From an uncultured Sphingomonadaceae bacterium (GTDB lineage: Bacteria > Pseudomonadota > Alphaproteobacteria > Sphingomonadales > Sphingomonadaceae), in assembly GCA_947499255.1 (NCBI GenBank), contig CANMNF010000002.1, forward strand, positions 694,430 to 758,429: DNA of 64,000 bases, read 5' to 3'. The notes under the pieces are model-generated. The model had not been told where the DNA came from. It ran no database searches and was given only the letters and a program-made list of their open reading frames with translations. The position numbers and the translations under genes were made by a program. Shown one piece after another: positions 41,715 to 51,411 of the stretch (the first letter of the stretch is position 1; each line of letters begins with the position of its first letter).

Positions 41715-43295
41715 CTAACGGTTGTTGCGCCTTTCTTTTTGGCGCCGTTTCACTTCTTCGCGGGTAGGGATCATTGGCTCAAGTTCAGCAATCACATCGC
41801 TGGCGAGAATAAAGGACGTTGCCGGAGTACCGTTTTCCCCGCGGTCGACGAAGCGCGCGAAACCTAAAGCAGAATTATAATAACTCGATACTCTCGAAGG
41901 GGTTAGCTGCATTGTGAAGCCTTCCTTACCCTGATGGCGCGCTTGTAGCGCAGCATGGAGCATGATCGCATCGATGCCAGAAACAACACCGCCATGCGCC
42001 CAGATGTGGTAATGTCCGTTCTCATCGGGTTCATCACTCATCATTTTGGATTTTTCGATACGATGCGTTCTTTTCGCGCGATCTTCAAACTGATCGACTT
42101 CGGAATAGCTTACGATTAAATCGAAAAGATCATCATTTTCGGTATCGTCCTGCAGTTCAACTGCCAGCAATTCATCATAGCGCTGCTGCCACAGATCATC
42201 TGCGGATAGCGCGAGAGATCCGAATAGATCTTCTTCCAAAGCCCCTTCGCGCAATCGGGCGGTCACTTCGAGCACTGTGCCAAAGCTGGGTGCGGTCCAT
42301 TGCGAACGGGCTGCGAACATACGCCGTGCCATCGTGTGTTCGCCATTTTCAAACTGTTCCAGGATGGAAAATAGATCCAGCAATTCCACAACTTGTGAGC
42401 TTTGCTGATCGGGTTCACCTGCATTGGCCCGCGCGCGCATATTGCTGCGAGCAAAATCGGCCCGCATACGAGCAGCTTCCCAATCCCCGCTCAACGCGTG
42501 ACTGACAGCAGTGCTTGCAAAAGGTTGCGATGGAACATTTTCGAGGGTGAGCTTGTCGATTAGATAAAGGTACGCTTCCCATTGCACCGCGCTTTCAGCA
42601 AAACGCCCCGCTTCATCGAGTTGTGCAGCATAGAATGGGATGAGGGCACCCGGCATAATCTGACTGCCGGCATGTAATTTCAATTCCATTTGCGGCGACA
42701 GATCACGCACAAACCGGGAATAATCGCTAGCCAGAATACTTGGTCCAAAACTGTATCGCATGTCTTCAATCGCGCTTAAAGCGGTGCGTTCGGCAAGCTT
42801 GGCATCGCCCAGGCGAAGATGGGCAGCGGCTTCGATATTGGAGAAGCTAAGGCCCATCGAACGGTCAAAATACGGATTGCCAACAAGGCCAGCCGTTGTC
42901 GCTTCTGCACGTGCAAGCGCCACATCATCGATGGCGGCTTCGTAATTTTTTGCCTCAATGTGATGCGCGGCCCGCGCCAGGATCAGTGGGACACGCCGGA
43001 TCGGATTGCCTTCCATATCCTTGCCATTGCCATCGACGCCCTCAATCAAGGAGGAGCACACTGCCACACCCGCTTCGCCAAACAGCCGGGCGGAAGGATC
43101 GGGATTTTCAGGTGATGGGGCAAATATAGAAAGCAGCGTAATCGCGCCCAGAAAACGTGCAAACCCTTCACCCGCCGTCATACTGTTGGGCTCACCATCG
43201 CATTGCAAATAACGCGATGGCCCTTCTTGTGCGATCGCTGGTGAGGTGGAAAGTGTGGTTGCAGCAAGACAAGCTGCAAGAATTGCCCGTCTCAT
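41715..43295 (-). CDS. exported helical-repeat protein, function unknown
   Basis: A 526-aa secreted protein with signal peptide MRRAILAACLAATTLSTSPAIA. The body has several TPR/Sel1-like helix pairs (AKNYEAAIDDVALARAEA, RLGDAKLAERTALSAIEDM, AGRFAESAVQWEAYLYL, SGDWEAARMRADFARSN), but no catalytic motif. Two cysteines near positions 34 and 80 may pair in the periplasm. I do not recognise the family; the repeats suggest a protein-protein scaffold in the envelope. The start at 43295 has an AGGGG site; an in-frame extension of 19 codons precedes it. Confidence 0.75.
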   Translation of the reverse strand: MRRAILAACLAATTLSTSPAIAQEGPSRYLQCDGEPNSMTAGEGFARFLGAITLLSIFAPSPENPDPSARLFGEAGVAVCSSLIEGVDGNGKDMEGNPIRRVPLILARAAHHIEAKNYEAAIDDVALARAEATTAGLVGNPYFDRSMGLSFSNIEAAAHLRLGDAKLAERTALSAIEDMRYSFGPSILASDYSRFVRDLSPQMELKLHAGSQIMPGALIPFYAAQLDEAGRFAESAVQWEAYLYLIDKLTLENVPSQPFASTAVSHALSGDWEAARMRADFARSNMRARANAGEPDQQSSQVVELLDLFSILEQFENGEHTMARRMFAARSQWTAPSFGTVLEVTARLREGALEEDLFGSLALSADDLWQQRYDELLAVELQDDTENDDLFDLIVSYSEVDQFEDRAKRTHRIEKSKMMSDEPDENGHYHIWAHGGVVSGIDAIMLHAALQARHQGKEGFTMQLTPSRVSSYYNSALGFARFVDRGENGTPATSFILASDVIAELEPMIPTREEVKRRQKERRNNR

Positions 43296-43502
43296 TATTT
43301 GCCCCTGTTTCGTCTCTATTTGCATACATGCAGAAAAAACCGCAGAACGCAATCAACACAAACGCCAATTCCATCCGTTGAGGGCCTTGGCAAAATGTCC
43401 ACACAACGCTTTGCGTGTAAGGCGCGCCATTGTATAACCGCCTGTCCCAAGCGCTATAAAGAACCGTGAGGTCAAAAATACTGGGACGATAAGGGAGCGT
43501 TT

Positions 43503-44873
43503 GTGAAGGTCATCCAAAGGATCAAGTTTGCAGCAAGTGCGCTGTTTATGGCGACACTTTGTGCCTGTGCCGCAGGTTATGATCAGCCAGATGTACAAAC
43601 CGCAAATCTTGATCCGGTGATGGAGGCGTCAACCAGTGCGCCACTCTACCGCGCGCAATGGGCCAGCTATTCGCTTGAGCAAAAGGCCAAAGGGCGCGAG
43701 ATGTACTTCGCTGTTTGCGTATCGTGCCATGGCCGCAATCTTGAAGGCGCAACGGGTTATCGCTTGTCCGATACGCAATGGGTCCACGGCTCATCGTTTG
43801 AACAGGTAATGGCCAGCATCCGCACAGGCTTCCCCGAAAAAGGCATGCCGGGGCTTGAAGGTGTTTATGCCGATCAAGACATCGCCGCGCTAACCGCGTT
43901 TGTCCTTTCACAACAAGGTGGCTGGCTGGATCACGAATATGAAATCTGGGCGCTGCCGGGCGGGGTTGTGCCATTCGATCCGGAATGGTTCAACAATACG
44001 CCGATCGACAAAGGCGCAATGACGCAGCCAATCCCGACCTTTGTGAAGCCCGAAATCTCCGAATATGCGATGCGTGTGTCAGGCGATATCTTGATCCCCG
44101 AAGGCGAGCCTGCCTTTGTCTATGTCCAAGGCTGGCGATTGCCTGTGACAGTAAAGCTGAACGGTGAAGCGTTGCAGCCTGCTGAAGATGTGGGCGGACC
44201 GCTTTATCGCGTGCCGGCCGGTCAACATCACCTGTCCCTTACCTATACCACCGTGGATTCTCATCCGCGCTATAAAGGTCAGCCCTTGCCGATTTTCGTC
44301 ACCAATGAACTTGCCAAAGTGCGCAGATTCGCGCTGACGATGGGCGCTCAGCGGGTTTTGGAAAAGACGACGATCAAATTTCTGGCGGTAGACAGGCCGC
44401 TGGTGGTGCGGCGCCGGATTGTCGATATCCCCGCGCGCTCCATCGCAGTGGGCTTTCCCGATCAATACAATTTCGCTTTCAATCCGATCACCTGTTCGCT
44501 GGTAGCGGCATGGCAGGGCGAGTTTCTCGATATTGGTCCCAATGCGATTGACCGGGGCAATTTCGGCGCGATCGCGCTGGGTGATTTGCGGTTTAAAGCG
44601 CCCGATGCCATCGGTCTTGGCGGCGGTGATGAGGCGAGTTGCGATTATATCAAAATGACGCGCGATCATCCCGGCGCTGCGCCCAGCTTCCATTTTGAAC
44701 GCGAGGGTATCGCATACACGATGCACAGCGATGTAGGCCTGTATGGACTGGAAATCGCGCTAAGCCGCGATGATGCACAAGGCGCGCCCGTGGCCATCGC
44801 CATGCCCGGTAAACTTGCCGGGATCAGCATCGATCAATCCGCCAGCGATATTGCCCGGATCGTCATCGAATGA
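43503..44873 (+). CDS. cytochrome c lipoprotein with C-terminal beta-rich domain
   Basis: A 456-aa envelope protein. The signal carries a lipobox (L19-C-A-C22). A monohaem cytochrome c domain follows with C72-V-S-C75-H76 and a likely Met ligand in PEKGMPGLEGV. From about residue 185 a beta-rich, possibly PA14-like region runs (MRVSGDILIPEGEPAFVYVQG, VPAGQHHLSLTYTTV), then another beta domain to the end. The start is GTG with an AGGGAG site. The next gene, a beta-propeller dehydrogenase-like protein, overlaps it by four bases, so the two are probably an enzyme and its electron acceptor (inference). Confidence 0.85.
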   Translation: MKVIQRIKFAASALFMATLCACAAGYDQPDVQTANLDPVMEASTSAPLYRAQWASYSLEQKAKGREMYFAVCVSCHGRNLEGATGYRLSDTQWVHGSSFEQVMASIRTGFPEKGMPGLEGVYADQDIAALTAFVLSQQGGWLDHEYEIWALPGGVVPFDPEWFNNTPIDKGAMTQPIPTFVKPEISEYAMRVSGDILIPEGEPAFVYVQGWRLPVTVKLNGEALQPAEDVGGPLYRVPAGQHHLSLTYTTVDSHPRYKGQPLPIFVTNELAKVRRFALTMGAQRVLEKTTIKFLAVDRPLVVRRRIVDIPARSIAVGFPDQYNFAFNPITCSLVAAWQGEFLDIGPNAIDRGNFGAIALGDLRFKAPDAIGLGGGDEASCDYIKMTRDHPGAAPSFHFEREGIAYTMHSDVGLYGLEIALSRDDAQGAPVAIAMPGKLAGISIDQSASDIARIVIE

Positions 44874-46390
44874 GCCAGAACAGCAAACCCTCGCGCGTGC
44901 TGTGTTTGTTTGCCGCAATGTTATGTGCAGGCAGCGCTGCGCTAACCATCGCCTCCAGCCAGGCCGCTGCGCAACAAGTGCCAACCGGCACCTACATCCC
45001 CGACGGGTATTCCATCGCAACCGTTCCAACGCCGGAAGGTGCGGTGTTTGCCGCCTCTGGCCTCGATGTGAATGCGGCAGGCGATATCGCGGTCGCCACC
45101 CGTTTTGGCGAGGTATGGGTGCTGCCAGCGGATAAAGCCGATGATGATATCGCGCCCGATGATTGGCAGCTTTTTGCCGAAGGTTTGAGCGAGCCTACGG
45201 GTTTGCTTTACGATATCGATGGCACCATTCTGGTTGCGCAAAAACCAGAGCTGACCCGGCTTGTGGATGCAAATGGCGATGGTGTGGCGGATGACTATAT
45301 CGCCGTTGCCCAAGGCTGGGGATTTCATGACAATTATCATGAATACAATTTTGGCCCGGTGCGCGATGCGCAAGGCAATCTTTATGGCACGTTGAACACC
45401 TCACACAATGATCCCGATGGATTTTCAAAGAATAACAATGGTATGGGAAGCGGCGGCGGTTTGCGCGGCTGGGCTTATAAAGTCGCGCGTGATGGCACAT
45501 TTGGCCGCTATGCTTACGGCCTGCGTTCCCCCGCTGGCCTAGGCATCGGACCTGACGGGTTGATCTATTACACCGATAATCAGGGCGATTGGATGGAGAC
45601 ATCCGCGATCTTTATCCTGCGCGAAAATCGGTTTTACGGCCACCCCTCCAGCCTGCGCGATCACCCCGATTTCACCATGGAGCAGATCGATGCGATGAGC
45701 GTTCAGGAGCTTGAAGCCATGCGCGAATTGCCCGCTATTTGGGTGCCCTATCGCGAAGTGGGCAATTCCCCCGGCAATCCCGATTGGGATGAAACAGGCG
45801 GTAAATTTGGCCCCTTTGCAGGGCAGATGTTTATCGGCGACCAAACGCAATCCAATGTCTTTCGCGCAATCAGCGAAGAAGTGGATGGCCAGATTCAGGG
45901 TGCAGTGATCAATTTTGCCAACAATTTCCAAAGCGGCAATATCCGCACGGCTTTCGATCACAAAGGCCGCCTTTGGGTTGGCCAGACACAACGCGGCTGG
46001 GGCGCGACAGGCGGGGAGCCTTATGGTCTGGAAATCCTGCAATGGGATGGTGCAACCATGCCGTTTGAGCTGCTCGACATTTCCATTATCGATGGCGGCT
46101 TTGCGATCACATTTACTGAACCGGTCGCTGCCGCATCGCGCGATGGCGCGTTTTTAGCCTCACAATGGAATTACCAATATGGCCCGGACTATGGATCGCT
46201 AAAATACAATCTGGCCGATGTTCCGGTGACAGGTGCTGTCTGGTCCGATGATGGGCGCATGGTCACGCTGTCCATGCCGCTTGAAACAGGCAAAGTGGTC
46301 GCAATTGATTTTGCCGCCCTTCGTGATGCCGATGGGAGAGAGCCGTCAAGCGCGAAGGTCTTCTACACCGTCAATCGCCTGCGCAAATAA
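44870..46390 (+). CDS. exported beta-propeller (sugar-dehydrogenase-like) protein
   Basis: A 506-aa secreted protein with signal peptide ending near SSQAAAQQ. Repeated propeller blades include GLDVNAAGDIAVATRFGEVWV, GLSEPTGLLYDIDGTILVAQKPELTRL, YAYGLRSPAGLGIGPDGLIYYTDNQG and IRTAFDHKGRLWVGQTQRGWG, as in PQQ-dependent sugar-dehydrogenase-like and putative membrane-bound dehydrogenases. An EF-hand-like calcium loop DANGDGVADDY is present. A C-terminal beta sandwich (about residue 400 on) follows. It overlaps the cytochrome c gene by ATGA. Whether it binds PQQ is not evident; the partner cytochrome supports an oxidation role. Confidence 0.82.
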   Translation: MSQNSKPSRVLCLFAAMLCAGSAALTIASSQAAAQQVPTGTYIPDGYSIATVPTPEGAVFAASGLDVNAAGDIAVATRFGEVWVLPADKADDDIAPDDWQLFAEGLSEPTGLLYDIDGTILVAQKPELTRLVDANGDGVADDYIAVAQGWGFHDNYHEYNFGPVRDAQGNLYGTLNTSHNDPDGFSKNNNGMGSGGGLRGWAYKVARDGTFGRYAYGLRSPAGLGIGPDGLIYYTDNQGDWMETSAIFILRENRFYGHPSSLRDHPDFTMEQIDAMSVQELEAMRELPAIWVPYREVGNSPGNPDWDETGGKFGPFAGQMFIGDQTQSNVFRAISEEVDGQIQGAVINFANNFQSGNIRTAFDHKGRLWVGQTQRGWGATGGEPYGLEILQWDGATMPFELLDISIIDGGFAITFTEPVAAASRDGAFLASQWNYQYGPDYGSLKYNLADVPVTGAVWSDDGRMVTLSMPLETGKVVAIDFAALRDADGREPSSAKVFYTVNRLRK

Positions 46391-46654
46391 GCCAACAAAG
46401 CGCTGGCTGCGCGTCGCCCGGATCAAGCTTGCGCACCCACAATGTTCAAAGGCAAGGTATCGTCACGCACGTGATACTGCGCCAGCGCGCATCTTTCCCG
46501 CCGCTTCAGCTTTGGGAAAACTGACATTTGCCATGAGGCAGCAGCGCATACGCGAAAGCGGCCACACCTGCAGCCATTGTGACGTGTCTGGCTTTTGCAT
46601 ATCGCTGCCGTGCGTTACAAGGCGGATGGATTTTTGAAGGGACACCAGTTGTCG

Positions 46655-47035
46655 ATGCGTAAACCGATTGCTTTTGCCGTCCCGCCTGTAGCGCTGATTG
46701 CCTCTGCATGGGCTTTGTCTGCACCTGCCACGATCAACGCCGCGCCGCCTTCGGCACCCGCTGCGTTTAATCAGTGCAAAATGTGCCATTCTATCGAAGC
46801 GGGCAAAGTGGGCGTTGGCCCGTCGCTCGCCGGAATTGTCGGGCGTGAAGCGGGCACAGAGGCGAGCTATAATTATAGCCCGGCAATGCGCCGTTCGGGC
46901 AGAGTTTGGACCGAGGAAGAGCTTAACGCCTACCTCACCAATCCGATGGAAGCTGTGCCCGGTACAAAGATGGCGCTGCCTGTGCGCAACGCCGCACAAA
47001 GGCGCGCGATCATCGAATATCTCAAGACGCTGTAG
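46655..47035 (+). CDS. c-type cytochrome, class I
   Basis: A 126-aa exported monohaem cytochrome. The signal peptide spans about residues 1-29; the haem site is C41-K-M-C44-H45, followed by SIEAGKVGVGPSLAGIVG, and the Met ligand is in PGTKMALPV. It is a paralogue of the protein at 27104. A TTG at 46649 has a slightly better-placed AGGGA site and is an alternative start. It may take electrons from the cytochrome/propeller pair 265 bases upstream. It ends 70 bases before gltX. Confidence 0.88.
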   Translation: MRKPIAFAVPPVALIASAWALSAPATINAAPPSAPAAFNQCKMCHSIEAGKVGVGPSLAGIVGREAGTEASYNYSPAMRRSGRVWTEEELNAYLTNPMEAVPGTKMALPVRNAAQRRAIIEYLKTL

Positions 47036-47105
47036 CACGCATTTTGCGCCTCTAATATTTGCCCGTAACATTGACTGGCGCGCTGGGTGGTTTAGCGCGG
47101 CCTGC

Positions 47106-48437
47106 ATGTCTGTGATCACACGCTTCGCTCCTTCGCCAACTGGCCGCCTGCATGTCGGCAATATCCGCACCGCTTTGCACAATTGGATGCTGGCGGCGAA
47201 ATCGGGTGGGCAATTCGTGCTGCGCATCGATGATACCGATGATGAGCGCAGCCGCGAAGAATATGTCGAAGCCATCCGCGAAGACCTCGCATGGCTGGAC
47301 ATGTCGCCGGTGGGTGAGGAACGCCAATCCGCGCGCTTGGCGCATTATGATGCAGCGTTTGAAACTTTGCGCGCATCAGGCCGCGTCTATCCCGCTTTTG
47401 AAACTGCACAGGAACTGGAGCTGAAACGCAAAATTCAGCTCGGGCGTGGTTTGCCGCCGATTTATGACCGCGCCGCATTGGCGCTTAGCGATGAAGAACG
47501 CGCTGCAAAACAGGCACAGGGCATCGCGCCGCATTGGCGTTTCAAGCTGGATCATTCTGCCCCGATCACATGGGACGATGGCGTGCGCGGGCCGCAAAAA
47601 TTTGATCCTTCGCTATTGTCTGATCCGGTGATCCGGCGCGCGGATGGATCGTGGCTGTATATGTTGCCAAGCGCGGTTGATGATATCGCGATGGGCATCA
47701 CCGATGTGCTGCGCGGGGAAGATCATGTCTCCAACACCGCAGTGCAAATTCAGATGTTCCAAGCATTGGGCGCAAGCCATCCACGGTTTGCGCATGAAGC
47801 GTTGCTGGTGGGCAAAGAAGGTAAGCTTTCCAAGCGTTTGGGATCGCTGGGCTGCGATAGCTTTCGCGAGCGCGGGATTGAACCACAAGCGCTGATCGCA
47901 TTGCTTGCCCGGCTGGGAACATCGCAGCCCGTGGAGCCGATTGCCGGACGTGAGGCGTTGGTGGCCAGCTTTGATCTATCCACCTTTGGCCGCGCCCCTG
48001 CACGCTTTGACGATGCCGAGCTGGACCGGGTGAACACCGCCATCGTGCATCAGATGAGCTATGCGCAAATCGCCGACCGTCTGCCCGCCGGAATGGATGA
48101 GGCGGCATGGCTAGCGATCCGGCCCAATGTCGAGATTATGGGCGATGTGGCGGATTGGTGGTCGATTGTCACAGGCCCGGTGGACACGCCGCAGCTTGAA
48201 GACGAAGACCGCGCCTTTCTGGCCGAAGCGGCGAGCGTTCTGGAATGGAGCGAGAACCCTTGGAAGGATCTCACCACTGCACTGAAAGCCAGCACAGGAC
48301 GCAAAGGCAAAGCGCTGTACCTGCCGCTGCGCCGTGCATTGACGGGCCGCGATCATGGCCCTGACATGGGTGCGCTTTTGCCGTTGATTGGCGAGGTAGA
48401 AGCGCGAGCAAGATTGCAACACTGCGCAACAGCTTAA
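47106..48437 (+). CDS. gltX: glutamate--tRNA ligase
   Basis: Class I synthetase charging tRNA-Glu (and often tRNA-Gln in alphaproteobacteria). The 443-aa protein begins MSVITRFAPSPTGRLHVGNIRTALHNWM with the HIGH-type motif (HVGN), and the KMSKS-type motif is KLSKRLGS. Many alphaproteobacteria have two GluRS genes; the short length suggests it could be the second, shorter paralogue. An upstream extension of the frame to 46698 runs through the cytochrome gene and is not real. Cytoplasmic. Confidence 0.95.
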   Translation: MSVITRFAPSPTGRLHVGNIRTALHNWMLAAKSGGQFVLRIDDTDDERSREEYVEAIREDLAWLDMSPVGEERQSARLAHYDAAFETLRASGRVYPAFETAQELELKRKIQLGRGLPPIYDRAALALSDEERAAKQAQGIAPHWRFKLDHSAPITWDDGVRGPQKFDPSLLSDPVIRRADGSWLYMLPSAVDDIAMGITDVLRGEDHVSNTAVQIQMFQALGASHPRFAHEALLVGKEGKLSKRLGSLGCDSFRERGIEPQALIALLARLGTSQPVEPIAGREALVASFDLSTFGRAPARFDDAELDRVNTAIVHQMSYAQIADRLPAGMDEAAWLAIRPNVEIMGDVADWWSIVTGPVDTPQLEDEDRAFLAEAASVLEWSENPWKDLTTALKASTGRKGKALYLPLRRALTGRDHGPDMGALLPLIGEVEARARLQHCATA

Positions 48438-48457
48438 AGCTTCATCAAAAAACCCTC

Positions 48458-48506
48458 TTGGCAATTGCGTAGCCGTCTTTATATGAGGCCACGTTATATT
48501 ATCACA
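48458..48506 (+). promoter_or_regulatory. promoter with Zur-like box before the TonB receptor
   Basis: TTGGCA (48458-48463), 16 bases, TATATG (48480-48485); the predicted start falls at a near-palindrome GTTATATTATCAC (48493-48505). It differs little from the alphaproteobacterial Zur consensus GTTATAATATAAC, and a second overlapping dyad TATCAC-ATA-GTGATA follows to 48514. Zinc-dependent repression of the receptor is inferred. Confidence 0.5.
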
Positions 48507-48542
48507 TAGTGATATCGACTTTACTTCTATCGAAAGATCATC

Positions 48543-50696
48543 ATGCGCGCGCCTATCGCCAAACCCACCCTTTTTTCCGCTTCCCTTCTGGCTCTCGCCA
48601 TTGCCGGCCCCGCACTGGCTGATGAGCAGGGCAGCGTCCCGCATCGCCATAGCGGCAATGAAGGTGATCGTCCGGTTATCGTCGTATCGGCTGGCGGGAT
48701 CGAGCGGCTTGATCTGTTGGCAGGGGCAACCGTTGTTCCTGCAGAAGTGCTCGAGCGCAATTTCAGCGGTCAGATCGGCGAAGTGCTGGCCAAGCTTCCC
48801 GGCGTGACCGCAACCGGCTTTACCCCCGGTGCTTCACGCCCGATTTTGCGCGGCTTTGATGGGGAGCGTGTGCGCGTATTGGTGGATGGCATTGGCACTA
48901 TCGATGCGTCCAACACCTCGGCTGATCATGCCGTCACCATCGATCCGTTGACCGCTGATGGCATCGAAGTTTTGCGTGGCCCCGCCGTGCTGCTTTACGG
49001 TTCTTCGGCCATTGGCGGCGCAGTTAACGTGATTGATCGCCGCATCCCGCATTCCCGGCCCGAAAATGGCGTGCGCTTTGATGGTATTGCGGCTTTGGAT
49101 ACCGCTTATGATCTGCGCACTGTGGGCGGCTCGCTTGATGTGGCCGTCACCAATGAACTGGTCTGGCATGCGCATGGCCGTTTTCAGGAAACCGATGATT
49201 TCTCCATCCCCGGCTTTGCCCTGTCTGACGAGTTGCGCGCCGATCTCTTGGGGGATGCCGCCGAAGAGGAAGAAGAAGGCGAGTTCGAAGAAGCCGAGGA
49301 GCTGCGCGAAGCGGCCAATCAAAGCGGCTTTGTCCCTTCCACCGCCACTGAAACCACCAGCCTTGGAACAGGATTTGCCTGGTTTGGCCAAGGCGTCAAT
49401 TTCGGTGCATCGGTTGGCTATTATGACACGCTTTACGGCGTCCCTACTTTTGGCGGACACGGCCATGAGGAAGGCGAAGGCGGCGAAGGTGAGGGCGAAG
49501 AGGAGGAAGAAGAAGAGGTCATCTCCATCGATCTTGAACAAATCCGCTTTGATGTTCGCGCTGGCGTAAGCCTTGGCGATGGCGGCTTTTTCAGCGATCT
49601 GACCACGCGCTGGGGCTATTCCGATTACACGCATACCGAACTTGAAGGCGATGAAATTGGTACCGTTTTTGACGTCGAAGGCGTTGAAGGCCGGGTCGAG
49701 CTGATCCAGAATGAGCAAGGGTCTGGCGATGATGTGTGGAACGGCTCTTTCGGCTTGCAGTTTTATTCGCGCGATTTCGAAGCAATTGGCGCTGAAGCTT
49801 TCGTTGATCCCAATGAAACGACGCAATTTGCCCTGTTCACGTTGCAGGAAGTGCGCCGCGGACCTTTCGAAGTGGAAGCCGCAGCACGTTACGAACTTAC
49901 CGAGGCCACCAATGTCGCAACTGGTGTCGAACGTGATTTTGACACCGTCTCCGGGGCTCTGGGCCTCTCCTACACTTTTGAAGAAGGCATCCGTGCTGGC
50001 CTGAACCTGTCCCGCGCTGAACGTGCACCGGGGGCAGAAGAACTGTATGCAGGCGGTCCGCATCTGGCCACTTCGCAATTCGAAATCGGCGATCCTGATC
50101 TCAATAGCGAAAGCGCGCTTGGCGCCGAGGCCTATATCAACGCCTCCCTTGGTGCGACACAATTGCGCGTCGCGGTTTATGGCAATTGGTTCGATGATTT
50201 CATCTATCTGCAGGAAACTGGCGATGAAGAAGATGATCTGCCTGTGTTCGCTTTCTTGCAACAAGATGCAGACTGGTTTGGTATCGAGGCGGAAATGACC
50301 ACGCCGATTGCGCAAGCGGCAGGTGGCACGCTCAGCGCCGATCTGCGCGGTTCGTATATCCGTGCTGAATTGGACGATGGTTCTGCCGTTCCGCGCATTC
50401 CGCCGCTCAGTTTGTTGGGTGCGCTGGATTGGCAAAGCAACAATTTTGATCTGCGCGGCGAAGTGGAATGGTTTGATGCACAAGAGCGTGTCGCATCATT
50501 CGAAGCGCCTACCGATGGCTTCACCCATGTAAACCTGTCAGCGGCATGGCGGCCGCTGGGCAATCAAGTGGTCACGCTTTTGGTGCAGGCGGACAATATC
50601 TTCGATGCCGAAGGTCGCCGCCATTCCAGCTTCACCAAGGAATTCGTGCCGCTGGCTGGCCGCAATTTCAAATTCACGGTCCGCTCACGCATTTAA
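48543..50696 (+). CDS. TonB-dependent outer-membrane receptor, probably zinc (ZnuD-like)
   Basis: A 717-aa receptor with signal peptide ending ALADE near residue 26, a plug domain (PVIVVSAGGIERL, EVLAKLPGVTATGFTPGASRPILRGFDGERVRVLVDG, LYGSSAIGGAVNVID) and a beta barrel ending in FKFTVRSRI. A His pair in VPHRHSGNEG and two long external acidic loops, about residues 239-257 (Glu-rich) and 306-330 (HGHEEGEGGEGEGEEEEEEE), are typical of metal-capturing receptors such as ZnuD. A Zur-like site covers the promoter. Zinc uptake is therefore the favoured role; other cations are possible. Confidence 0.87.
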   Translation: MRAPIAKPTLFSASLLALAIAGPALADEQGSVPHRHSGNEGDRPVIVVSAGGIERLDLLAGATVVPAEVLERNFSGQIGEVLAKLPGVTATGFTPGASRPILRGFDGERVRVLVDGIGTIDASNTSADHAVTIDPLTADGIEVLRGPAVLLYGSSAIGGAVNVIDRRIPHSRPENGVRFDGIAALDTAYDLRTVGGSLDVAVTNELVWHAHGRFQETDDFSIPGFALSDELRADLLGDAAEEEEEGEFEEAEELREAANQSGFVPSTATETTSLGTGFAWFGQGVNFGASVGYYDTLYGVPTFGGHGHEEGEGGEGEGEEEEEEEVISIDLEQIRFDVRAGVSLGDGGFFSDLTTRWGYSDYTHTELEGDEIGTVFDVEGVEGRVELIQNEQGSGDDVWNGSFGLQFYSRDFEAIGAEAFVDPNETTQFALFTLQEVRRGPFEVEAAARYELTEATNVATGVERDFDTVSGALGLSYTFEEGIRAGLNLSRAERAPGAEELYAGGPHLATSQFEIGDPDLNSESALGAEAYINASLGATQLRVAVYGNWFDDFIYLQETGDEEDDLPVFAFLQQDADWFGIEAEMTTPIAQAAGGTLSADLRGSYIRAELDDGSAVPRIPPLSLLGALDWQSNNFDLRGEVEWFDAQERVASFEAPTDGFTHVNLSAAWRPLGNQVVTLLVQADNIFDAEGRRHSSFTKEFVPLAGRNFKFTVRSRI

Positions 50697-50759
50697 GCAA
50701 GCATGTTCATCGCCGCGCGCAGAAAATTTCTCTCGCGCGCGGCGGCGGATGCCTGCTTA
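50694..50759. terminator. long imperfect inverted repeat between convergent genes
   Basis: Outer arms TAAGCAAGCAT (50694-50704) and ATGCCTGCTTA (50749-50759), inner arms CGCCGCGCGC (50711-50720) and GCGCGCGGCG (50735-50744), and a central AGAAAATTTCT. The outer arms include both stop codons. Probably a shared bidirectional transcription stop; T-runs are short. Confidence 0.55.
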
Positions 50760-51311
50760 TAGCTTGGGCAGCGTCACGCCGCGTTGCCCCATATATTTGC
50801 CTGACCTATCGGCATAGCTGGTTTCGCACGGCTCATTGCCTTTGAGAAACAGGAACTGGCACGCGCCTTCATTGGCGTAAATCTTGGCGGGCAAAGGCGT
50901 AGTGTTGGAAAATTCCAGCGTCACATGGCCTTCCCAACCCGGCTCCAACGGGGTGACATTCACAATGATACCACACCGCGCATAGGTGCTTTTGCCAAGG
51001 CAGATCACCAACACATCGCGTGGCACACGGAAATACTCCACCGTGCGGGCGAGCGCAAAGGAATTGGGCGGAATCACGCAGACATCGGTTTTGCGATCAA
51101 CCAATGATGTGGAATCGAAATTTTTCGGATCGACCACTGCGCTGTCCACATTGGTGAAGATCTTGAACTCATCGGCCACGCGCGCGTCATAGCCATAGGA
51201 TGACAGCCCATAAGAGATGCACCCATCGCGGCGCTGCGCCTCGGTGAATGGCTCAATCATGCCGTGGGAGCGGGCCTGGTCGCGAATCCATTTGTCGGAA
51301 AGAATAGACAT
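50757..51311 (-). CDS. dcd: dCTP deaminase
   Basis: Homotrimeric enzyme converting dCTP to dUTP for dTTP synthesis. The 184-aa protein has exactly the usual length, with [22 protein letters not shown] at the start, [13 protein letters not shown], and the catalytic Glu in [23 protein letters not shown] chose the ATG at 51311; the in-frame extension upstream has no dcd similarity and overlaps the divergent gene. The mono-functional form (not DCD-DUT) is suggested by family length. Confidence 0.97.
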   Translation of the reverse strand: MSILSDKWIRDQARSHGMIEPFTEAQRRDGCISYGLSSYGYDARVADEFKIFTNVDSAVVDPKNFDSTSLVDRKTDVCVIPPNSFALARTVEYFRVPRDVLVICLGKSTYARCGIIVNVTPLEPGWEGHVTLEFSNTTPLPAKIYANEGACQFLFLKGNEPCETSYADRSGKYMGQRGVTLPKL

Positions 51312-51411
51312 GCCAACAGGGATTCCCGAAGCGAGGCTGCGGGGCAAGCGTAGCGGCGAGATTATCCCCCTATGTGGCATCGCGCCGTAGGGCAGGTTAG
51401 AGGCGTAGCCT

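Noticed and set aside
46698..47105. N-terminal extension of gltX by 136 codons
   Set aside because: It runs out of frame through the cytochrome c gene, and the HIGH-motif N terminus of GltX begins at 47106.
49460..49520. Frameshift or sequencing error in the Glu-rich tract of the TonB receptor
   Set aside because: The frame continues without interruption into the barrel; acidic loops of this kind are known in metal receptors.
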